DNA of 64,000 nucleotides, taken from Kribbella sp. CA-293567. GTDB taxonomy: Bacteria > Actinomycetota > Actinomycetes > Propionibacteriales > Kribbellaceae. The notes beneath the pieces are model-generated. The model searched no databases. It was not told the DNA's origin and worked only from the letters and a program-made list of their open reading frames with translations. Each line of letters begins with the position of its first letter. Position 1 is the first letter of the stretch. Below, piece by piece: positions 16,595 to 26,800 of the stretch. The DNA is taken from positions 3,658,001-3,722,000 of the forward strand of contig NZ_CP114065.1 of NCBI RefSeq assembly GCF_027627575.1. Direction: 5' to 3'. Made by a program: the position numbers and the translations under genes.

Positions 16595-17815
16595 ATGTCG
16601 ACCGAGACCACACGGGTCGTCATCGCGGGCGCGGGCCCCGTCGGAATGATCTGCGCGCTGGCACTGAATCGGCGGGGTGTTCCGGTGACCGTCTTCGAGA
16701 CGGAGCCGGCGCCGGTGCGGGACCAGCGCGCGGCGACCATCCATCCGAGCACCCTGGAGATGCTCGACGACCTGGGCGTGACCGAGAAGATCCGGGCGCA
16801 CAGCCTGCTCTCGAGCACCTATCGCTTCCACGACCGGCCGACCGGAGAGGTCGTGGCGGAGTTCGATCTCGGCCGGCTGGAGCACGAGATCCGGTTCCCG
16901 TACGTACTGCAGTACGAGCAGTACAAGCTGACGGCTGCCATCGCGGCGGAGTACGGGGGAGACCCCGACTTCGACGTGCGGTTCTCCCACACGCTGACCG
17001 GTCTGACCGAGACCGCCGGCGGGATCGAGGTGGAGTACACCTCACCCGCGGGCACGGAACGCCTTCCGGCGGCCTATGTCGTCGGCTGCGACGGTGGCCG
17101 ATCGACGGTGCGCAAGCTCGCCGGCATCGAGTTCGAGGGATTCACCTATCCGGAGCGGTTCATCAAGATCGCGACCAGCTTCGACTTCCTGACCGTCAAG
17201 CCGGATCTGTCGCTACGCAACTACTTCTCCGACCCCGACGAGTGGGCCAACGTGTTCAAGGTGCCCGGGGAAGCGCCCGAGGGGCTCTGGCGGGTGATCC
17301 TGCCGATCGGCCACGACGAGGACGACGCCACCGCGCTGTCGCCGGCGCGCGTCGAGCAGCGGCTCCAGAAGTTCTTCCCCAAGGCCGGCCCGTACGACGT
17401 CGAGTACCGCAACGTCTACGGAGTCAATCAGCGCGTGGCCGCGACCTTCCGGCAGGGGCGCATCCTGCTCGCCGGCGACAGCGCGCACGTCAACAACCCG
17501 ATCGGCGGGATGGGGATGAACGGCGGCATCCATGACGCCGTCAACCTGACGGAGAAGCTCGCGAAGGTGATCGCCGGGGAGGCCGGCGACGACCTGCTCG
17601 ACCTGTACAGCCGCCAGCGCCGCCATGCCGCGGTCAACTATGTGCAGGCCCAGACGATCGCCAACAAGCGGCTGCTGGAGGAGCGCGATCCCGCGGTACG
17701 GCGTCGCAACTTCGACGAACTGCGCCGTACCGCGGAGAATCTCGACACCGCTCGCGCCTACATGCGCCGCGCCGCCCTGTTCGACAGCCTGCAGGACGCC
17801 GCCGCCATCATCTGA
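16595..17815 (+). CDS. FAD-dependent monooxygenase, PHBH fold (aromatic hydroxylase type)
   Basis: 406 residues. FAD motifs GAGPVGM (GxGxxG), CDGGRSTVRK (DG) and LLAGDSAHVNNPIGGMGMNGGIHDAVNL (GD) are all present, as in PHBH/MhpA-type hydroxylases; the extra C-terminal domain of phenol-type members is absent. The expected reaction is NAD(P)H-dependent hydroxylation of an aromatic or cyclic substrate. It is not an ornithine/lysine N-hydroxylase, whose fold and motifs differ. It is translationally close to the aryl-AMP ligase (4-bp gap), so hydroxylation of the starter acid is the simplest role. Its 3' end overlaps that of NRPS1 on the other strand by 8 bp. Confidence 0.85.
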   Translation: MSTETTRVVIAGAGPVGMICALALNRRGVPVTVFETEPAPVRDQRAATIHPSTLEMLDDLGVTEKIRAHSLLSSTYRFHDRPTGEVVAEFDLGRLEHEIRFPYVLQYEQYKLTAAIAAEYGGDPDFDVRFSHTLTGLTETAGGIEVEYTSPAGTERLPAAYVVGCDGGRSTVRKLAGIEFEGFTYPERFIKIATSFDFLTVKPDLSLRNYFSDPDEWANVFKVPGEAPEGLWRVILPIGHDEDDATALSPARVEQRLQKFFPKAGPYDVEYRNVYGVNQRVAATFRQGRILLAGDSAHVNNPIGGMGMNGGIHDAVNLTEKLAKVIAGEAGDDLLDLYSRQRRHAAVNYVQAQTIANKRLLEERDPAVRRRNFDELRRTAENLDTARAYMRRAALFDSLQDAAAII

Positions 17816-20800
17816 CCAGCACCTTCGCCAGTCGCGGGCCCCATTTCGGGAGACCGGAAGCGGGCTCGACGATGGACTGGTGGTCTTCGTCTTCAGCGAC
17901 GAAGAAGGAGTAGTTGGTCAGGTAGCCCTCCCAACCCAGCGCATCCTCACGACCCAGCTCCGCCACGCGGGGCTCATGAGTCGCGGAGGACGCGATCACC
18001 AGCGTCTCGACGTCGAGACTGCCCCGGGTCGGAGCAGACGTCATGACATCACAACGAAGTCCGGCCGTCTCGACCGCCTGCAACTGCTTGCTGTCGGCAA
18101 GCAACTCGGTGAACGCCTCCTCGCCGAACGCCTTCCGCATCTCGTCCCGCATCGACTCGGCAGAACCCGGGCGTTCGAGACGCTCCGTCGAGTTCTCCGC
18201 ACCGGCAGGCATGGCATCCACGATCACCAGGGTCTCGACCCGCTCCCCTCGGGAAAGGAGCTGGCGCGCCACGGCGAACATGATGTGCGCGCCGTACGAC
18301 CAACCCAGCAGTTCGTACGGTCCGGCCGGCTGCAGCCCCTGCACGACATCGGCATAAGCCGATGAGAGCTCTTCCAGATCATCGAACTCGAGGTCCAGGC
18401 CGACGATCGCCGGATCGTCGATCCCGACCAGCCCGACACCGTGCGGGAGGTATCGCGACAACTCCGAGTACATGGAGGAGCCGCCGAACTTCGGGTGCGC
18501 GCAGAACAGGTTGCGGCCGTTGAGGGACTGCACGAATCGGTTCGCGATCGCGGAGATCCCGGCAGCAGCACCTGCATCCTGCTGCAGCTTCGTGTCGACG
18601 ACCGTACCGAGTTCCCCGATCGTCGAAGCGGTGATGACGTCCCGCATCGCTGTGTTGACGGGGAACGTGCGGTTCATTCTCGAGGCAAGCCGCATCGCCG
18701 CGAGCGAGTGCCCGCCCAGCCGGAAGAAGTCGCTGGCAGCACCCAGGACCAGGCCCTCGTCGAGGTCGAGCACCTCACGGAAGATCGCGGCCAACGCCAG
18801 CTCCGTAGCCGACTCGAGTGCGCGGCCGGTGCCGACTCCGGCTGCGGCTACGTCGGCGGGCGGCAACGCTCGGCGATCCAGCTTCCCGGTCGGAGTGAGC
18901 GGGAAGGAATCCACCACGACGAGGGCGGCCGGAACCATGTAGTCAGGCAGGTACTTGGCCAGATGGCTCCGCAACGGCTCAGTGACGTCAGCGTCCGTGT
19001 TCGTGCTGTAGTAGGCCGCCAGCTGCAGGCCCGTCGAGTGCTCGACGGCGACCACTTCGGCCCGCGTGATCGCGGGGAACTCCTGCACCACGTCGCGGAT
19101 CTCGTCCGGTTCGATGCGATAACCGCGAATCTTGATCTGCTCGTCGGCGCGACCGAGGTAGTCGATCATCCCGTCGTCGTTCCAGCGGGCGAGATCGCCG
19201 GTGCGATACATGCGTTCCGCCGGTTCCCACGGGCAGGCGACAAAACGTTCGGCGGTCAGCGCGGACCGGCCCCAGTATCCGCGCGCGGTGCCGTCGCCGG
19301 CGAGGTACAGCTCGCCCGCGACACCGGGAAGGGCAGGTTGCAGGTTCTCGTCGAGGATGTAGGCCCGAGTGTTGAAGATCGGCGTTCCGACACTCGAGGT
19401 GGCGCTGTCGGCCAGATCGGCACCGAGGGCGTTGATCGTGTACTCGGTCGGTCCGTAGAGGTTGTACGACTCGACTCCGGGTGCGCCGCGCAGCTGTTGC
19501 CACAGCCGGTCGGGGACGGCCTCGCCACCGAGGGAGACGAAGACGACACCGGCCGCGTCGGAGGACACGGACCGGCCGGCCGGCCGGTCCCGATCGAGTA
19601 GCCCTTCTTCGACCAGCAGCTGCCCGTACGACGGCGTCACGTCGAACCCGTCCATACACACCTCGTCGTAGTGCGCCAGCAGCCGCTGATGGTCGCGGCG
19701 CATCTCCTCGTCGATGACGTGCACCTCGTGCCCGTTCAGCAGCCAGAACAGTTGCTCCCAGGAGGCGTCGAAGGAGAAGGACGTCGTGTGCGCGATCTTC
19801 ATCCGGCGCCCACGCTGGTGGTCCACCACCCGGTCGAAGATCTTCTCGACGTGGTTGAAGTACATGTTCGTCAGACCGCGGTAGCCGACGGCGACGCCCT
19901 TGGGCCGTCCGGTGGTTCCCGAGGTGAAGATGATGTAGGCGAGGTTGTCGAGCGAGATCAGCCCGCCTCGTTCCGCTGCCGTGACCGGATCGGTGGCCTT
20001 CCGCGCGAGGCGATCCAGCGTCGGCGCGGAGTCCAGGTTGACCACCGCGCCGATGGCTCCGGTGAGCCGATCCACGTCGCGGTCGGTCACCAGAGTGACG
20101 GTCGGTTCGGCGATCTCGATCATGTAGCCGATTCGTTCGTCCGGCAGTTCACTGTCCACCGGGACGTAGGCGGCTCCGATGGCGAACACCGCGAACATCG
20201 CGATGACGGTGCGCTCGTCCCGCGGCAACAGCAGGGCGACCCGATGCTCCGGGCCCACTCCCTCTTCGAGGAGAAGGCGGGCGTAGCGATTCACTTCGGC
20301 GAAGAACTCCGCGAAGGTGAACGCGCGATCTCCGGCGACCAACGCGGTCTCCGATCCGGACAGCCGCACCTGCCGTTCCAGCAGTTCGCCGACCGTGACC
20401 GGTTCGACAGCGCGGTGAAGATCAGCGGCGATCCCCGTGTGCGGGTCGGTCTCGTCCGCCAGCAGGGCGGACAACGTACCAACGGGCTCATCAAGCCGGC
20501 GAGTGAGCGAAACGAGCACCTGCACGTAGCGTTCGAGCAGCAGCTCCGCGGCCGGGGCATCGAAAACGTCCCGGCGGTACGACAGGCGCACGTGCACGGT
20601 GGCTGCTCCGTCGTGTTCCTCCGGGTCGACCGCGAACGTCACTGGGTAGTGCGTCGCGTCATCGACCTTTGCGCCGACGACCTGCAGCCCGGCGGTGTCC
20701 TGCCCGGAAGTCTTGCCGAGTGGCACGTTCTGCACCACGAACAGCGTGTCGAACAGAACAGGCATGCCCGCGTTGGTCTGGATCTGCGTCAGAGTGGCCT

Positions 20801-23800
20801 GCGGATGGTCGATGACGAGCAACTGCTCGGACTGGACCCGGGCGAGCAGCTGCCGATTCGTCTCGAACGGGGGCAGGTTCACCCGCATCGGAACGGTGTT
20901 GAACATCAAGCCGATGATTCGGTCGGCGTCGGGCAACGCCGGCGGCCGACCGGAAACCGTGTTGCCGAAGACCACGTCGTTGGTGCCGGTGAGCCGGCTG
21001 AGCGCGATGCCCCACGCGGTCTGCAGCAAGGTCCCCACCGTGACCTTGGCAGCTCGGGCGGTGTCGAACACCAGCATGGCTTCTGCCGGGCTGAGATCGA
21101 GGTGAAGTTCACCGGTCTCGCCCTGCGCGTCACCGACGTCGACGAAGTCCGGGCACAGCAACGTCGGGCCGGGCAGTTCCGCGAGGTAGCCGTCCCAGGC
21201 GCGATAGGCGGCAGCGGGATCCTGTTCGTCGACCCAGTCCAGGTAGGAGCGGAAGGAGGCCGGTCGCACCCGGTCGACGTACCCGTCGTCACCGTAGATG
21301 CTGAGGATCTCGGCGAGGAGCGCGTTGATGGACCAGCCATCCAGCAGGATGTGCTCGAAACTCATCACCAACGTCCACGCCTGATGGTCGTGTTCGAGCA
21401 AGGTGAATCGGATCAGCGGCGGGACCTCGAAGTCGAACGGCTCCCCTCGCTCGGCCGCCAGGAACTGCTCCACGTCGATCCCGCGGTGTTCCCACTCGTC
21501 CGATCGGATCACCCGCACCGGGACCTCGACGCCGGACGGGACCACCTGTACGTCCCCGGGCGGGACGAACGCCGCCTGGAGGTTGGGGTACCTCTCCATC
21601 GCGCCGGCGATGGCAGCCGTCATCCGCCCCGGATCGAGATCTCCCGCGATCTGCCGGGTGATCTGCGAGACGTAGGTGTTGTGGTCGTCAGATTCCTGGG
21701 ACCGCAGGAGGTGGTAGAACAATCCGCGTTGCAACGGGCCCAGCGGAAGGATCTGGACGTCGTGCCCGTAGCGGACCCGAAGGGACTCTTCTTCGGCGGG
21801 AGTCAAGGTGACCCGGTCCGCGCGGCGCAGGGTGAACGCAGCTCGGCGCTCCTGGTGGGGGACCGGGATTCCGGCTCCGCCGATCTCTTCGGAGATGGCG
21901 GCGGCCAGCGCCTTCGGGTCGACGTCGACAGTGGGTGCCGACTCGACCCAGACGCGGACGACGTAATCGTCGGGATGACGACCCGCGACGAGGACGTGGA
22001 TGCCGACTCCGTCCTCCGGTACGCCGGCACCCGCAGCGGGCTCGGTGACCAACCTCGCTTGGCTACGGAACACGCCTACGCGGATCCGCGGAATCGGAAG
22101 CTCGTCGAAGAAGCGGCTGAACCGGGGGTGTCCGGCCAGCGCGGCGTACTCGGCGGCTCGCTCCGGGCTCAGTCCGACGACGTCTCCATCATCGAGCAGC
22201 ACGGGGAATCGACGTGTCGTCAGGGGACCGTCGGACTCGTGGAGCTCCACCAGCAGAGCACCTTCAGCGATCTCGGCCAAGGCCTTGGTCACGGCTGTCA
22301 GCACAACGGACCGCACGGGAGTGTCGTCCACGGCGGAGGCTGCCCGTCCGGCGGTGACACTCGACGCTGCGGAAGCTACCGCGTCGCCTCGCTGCCGCAG
22401 CACGGTGGCGGGCGCATCAGCGAGCTGATCGACCCAGTCCTCCCAGAACGGATCGTCGAGGACAGCCGTCAGTTCGTCGTCACTGTACTCAGCCGCGGCT
22501 CGAGGAGCCGCGGCGACGACCATCGGAATGTTTGCCTGATAGGCGGTGACCAGGTCGGTGAGCTTCTCGCTGACCGCGTCCAGCAGCTCAGGATTGCCGG
22601 TCTCGGCGACCAGTTCACCGGCGCCGCTGTCGGGAACCGCCAATCGCAACGCGAGACCTGCTCCCGAAAGGGCGTGATCGACGTGGTCGATCGCCGCCCG
22701 CCAGAGCGGAGCCGTGCTGATGTCGAAATCCTCGAGCGGCAACTGGAAGCGGCGTACGTCACGGACGTCGCTGATCGCTGTGAGCCGGCCTCCGTCGCCG
22801 GCATGAACGATCTGGGCGAGTTGCTTGACCGTGAGCTCCGGGTGCCGCGAACCGAGCGCCAGGAAGCGCGCGGTGTTCCGCAACAGTCGTGCAGTGGTTT
22901 CCGCCGAGAACAGTTCGCGGGCCGCGTTCAGATTCATCCCGAAGGCGCCGCTGTCGAGCCTCTCGATACTCGACACGAGATCGAACAGCGCGGGCTGAGA
23001 TGCCAGCGGGCCGTCCGCGGTGGTCGAGGCGTAGTTGGTGAGCGGCGGCACCGCACCCGAGTTTCCACCGCGATCCACGTAGGCGGCCATCACCTGGAAC
23101 AGCGGACTGACTCCGAACCGCCGCGGCGGGTTCACCGCCTCGACGACGTGCTCGAACGGAACGAGTTTGTGGTCGGCGGCTTCGAGCAGGCGATCGCGGC
23201 AACGGAGCAGCGTCTGCGCGAATCCGGCGTCGGCGTCGATGTCGGCGCGCACCACGACGGTGTTCACGAAGTAGCCGATCAGGTCCTGCAACTCGGGCTG
23301 GTCGCGCAGACTGGCTGGGGTGCCGATGGGGACGGTGTCGCCTGCCCCTTCGTCCCAGAGGGCCAGGGAGAAGGCCGCGATCAACGCTTGTAGCGGTGTC
23401 GCCTTGTGCTCGACCAGTAGTTCGTCGACGGTGGCTGTCTCATCGCTGGTGAGGGAGGTGGTTGCCGGCCGGATGGTTCGTTCTTCGGTTCGGTCCCGTG
23501 GCTGGTCGAGGGGGAGGACGGTTTCCGTCGGGAGGTCGGACAGCGTGTCCTGCCAGTACCGCAGGTCGGACTGGTAGCGGGACTCCGGGTCCTTCCGGTC
23601 TCCCAGCACGTGGCGCTGCCAGACCGCGAAGTCGGCGTACTGGAGCGGCAGGGGTGCGATCTCGGTGGAACTGCCGGTAGTCGCTTCGAGGTAGAACTTG
23701 TTCAGTTCGTGAACAAGAACCCCGAAGGAGTCCGCATCGGTCACGAGGTGATGCCCGTACGCGATGAGCACATCGCCGTCGGCATGCCGCAGCAGATGGA

Positions 23801-26800
23801 ACTTCAGCCCGAACTCGGAGGTGAAGTCGAGTGGCAGGGCGGCGACCTGAGCGATCTTGTCGTTGAGCGGCTCGGCACCGACGTGTTCGACCTCAAGGAC
23901 CTTGGTGTCGTCGTCGGGTTCGGCGCAGACGACCTGGCGCAGTGATGAGGTCTCCTCGTCCGGCACGAGGATCGTGCGCAGGATCTCGTGCCGAGCGACT
24001 ACCCGGCGGACCGCCGTTGTCAGAGCATCCAGCTCGAGCTGCGCGCCTGCCTGCAGCACGATCTCGGTCCGGTAGATCGAACGCCCCGCGATCTGCTCGG
24101 TGAACCAGAGTGCTTGTTGCCCGTAGGAGACCGGTACGGCGACTGGGCGTGGTAGATCGCCGATTCGTGATCCGGGTGCTGCGACGGTAGCGGTGGAGTT
24201 GTCGGCGATCCGGGCGAGTTCACTGATGCGGGGGTGGTCGAAGACGTCGCGAAGGGTCAGCGCGATGCCAGGCAGTGCGTTGGCGTGTGCGACCACTCGT
24301 GCGGCCAGCAGCGAGTGTCCACCCAGGCGGAAGAAGTCGCTGTCGACGCCGAGGTCGGTGTCGTCGGCGAGGTGGAGCACGTCGCGGAAGATGGCAGCGA
24401 GTGCGATCTCGGTGTCGGTCTCCGGTGCCCGGCTGTCGGCTGCGCCTGACGTCAGATCTGGTTGCGGCAACGCGCGGCGGTCCAGTTTTCCGTTGGGGGT
24501 GACCGGGAATCGGTCCAGGCGTGTGAACGTGGCGGGGACCATGTAGTCCGGCAGCGACTGTGCGAGGTGCCCGCGGAGAGTGTCGAACAGCGCCGGATCC
24601 TCGATGCTGTTCGTGGTGACATAGGCGGCGAGGTACTGCCCGCCGGCGGGGTGGTCGAAGGTGGCGATGGCTGCACCCGTGACCTCTGGGTGTTGCTCCA
24701 GGACCGCGCGGACTTCGGCGGGCTCGATCCGGTAGCCGCGGATCTTCACCTGGTCGTCGCTGCGGCCGAGGTACTCCAACTGCCCTTGGGAGTTCCACTG
24801 CACTACGTCGCCGGTGCGATAGAGCCGTGCGCCGTCGTCACTGAACGGGTCAGCTACGAAACGGCTGGAAGTCAGGCCCGCGCGAGCCGCATACCCATCC
24901 GCAAGCTGCACCCCACCGAGATAGAGCTCTCCCGCGACACCGACCGGCACCGGACGCAACCAGGCATCAAGAACATGCGCAGTGGTGTTCGCGACCGGGA
25001 CGCCGATCGAGGTGTTCTTGGCGGTCGTGCCGTCGCCGGTGACTTCGGTGGAGCCGTAGAAGTTGTGGAGTTCTGCTTGTGGTGCGGCGATTCGCAGGGC
25101 GTCCGTGGTGCTCTGGCCGAGTGCTTCGCCAGACGAGATCCAGTGCCGTACCGAGGTCAACGCCGCGGGTGCGTCATCGTGTCGGATCAGAACGTCGGCC
25201 AGGCTCGGCACGGTCAGCAGATGTGTGACGCGGTGCCGGGCGACCGTGGCCAGCAGGGCGGCCGGATCCTGTGCGGTCTCCGCGGGCACCACGACGATCC
25301 GGGCGCCGGCGATCAACGGCCCGAACAACTCGGTCACGGCATCGACGAATCCGACGCCGCTCTTCGACAACGCCACATCGTCCGGCTGGTAGTCCAGCAC
25401 TCGCTGGCCCCACACGAGGCGATTCACCAGTGCACGATGCGAAACAGCGACGCCCTTCGGGGTGCCTGTCGTCCCGGACGTGAAGATCACGACGGCAGCG
25501 TCGAGGTCGTTCAACGGCCGGGCCAGAACCGGGGCCGTCTTTTCAGCGGTGGCCAGACGTGGCTGCAGTTCGGTCAGGTGCTGGTCTGTGATCACCACAC
25601 GGGGTGCGGCGTCGCCGAGGATGTGTTCGATGCGTTCGGCGGGGTACGCCGGGTCGATGGGTACGTAGGCTGCTCCGGCCCGCAGTACTGCGGTCAGTGC
25701 TACCACCAGGTCGATCGAGCGGGTCATGGCGACCGCGACCCGGTCCCCGACCCGCACACCGTCCTCGACCAGGAGATGGGCCAGCGCGTTGACCCGCGCA
25801 TCGAACTCGCCGTACGTGAGTTCGGCGCCGTCCGCGGCGACGACCGCGACCACGTCCGGACTCGCCGCCACCCGCCGGCGTACCAACTCATTCACCGTCG
25901 CCGGTGCGACATCGAGCACCGTGCCCCGTGCCCACGCCGGATCCGGGCCGTCGGCGGCCGATGTGAGACCTGTACTCAACGTGTGCAAGGTCTGGGCGCC
26001 GGACCCGTCGAGGACGGCGTCGAGGAAGCGGCTGAACTGTTCGGCGTGGAGGAGCGGATCGCCGGTGGCGGAACCTGCGGACACTTCCAGCCGGATGCCG
26101 GAGTCGGGGTCGCGGTAGATCGCGAGGTCGAGTGATCCGACCGGGCCGGTGCTGATCGTTTCACTGTCCCCCAGGCGGGGCGCTGATTCGAAGAGTCTGA
26201 TGTTGATGGTCGGGAGTGTGAGGTAGGAGGCTTGGCCGGCCGGCCAGGATCGGGCGATCTGGTGGTCTTCGGCGGTGGTGTGGCGTCGCGAGGTTTTCAG
26301 TTGGTTCGCGACGGCTTCGAGGATGTTGCCGAAGGTTTGGTACGGGCTGATCTGGGTGACCACGGGGATTGCTCTTGAGATTGCGCTGGGTGTTTTGAGT
26401 GATTCGCGGTCGTCGCGCAGCATCAGAGGTACGCGGACTGCTACGTAGTCACGCCGGTCGATCAGAGCGGTGTAGACGCCCCAGACTGCGATCAGGGAGT
26501 CGGTCCAGGAGACCCGCGCGGTGCGAGCGAACTGCTGAACCCTGGAATAGGTGTCGTCGGGGACCGGGACCGCTACTGGCCGGCTCGAGGACACGAAGAC
26601 CTCGGAAAGGTCTTCCACGCTTTCGTGCCCGGCGCTTTCGACCGCGAGGATGCTGCTCCAGTAGGTGGCATCTTCTTCGGTGCCGGAGTCGCCGTGGGCC
26701 GTGACGTCTTCCAGGCTGCCGAACCAGCGGTCCGGGACCGGATCGCCGGCTTGTGTGGCCGAGTGGATCTCGGCGACGCGGCGGATGAACAGCGAGATGC

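Noticed and set aside
16595..17815. Ornithine/lysine N-hydroxylase for a hydroxamate siderophore
   Set aside because: The FAD, DG and GD motifs are of the PHBH aromatic-hydroxylase type, not the SidA/IucD family.
19671..23393. 1240-codon open frame on the plus strand
   Set aside because: Antisense shadow of NRPS1, produced by high GC in the third codon position; no ribosome site or domain.
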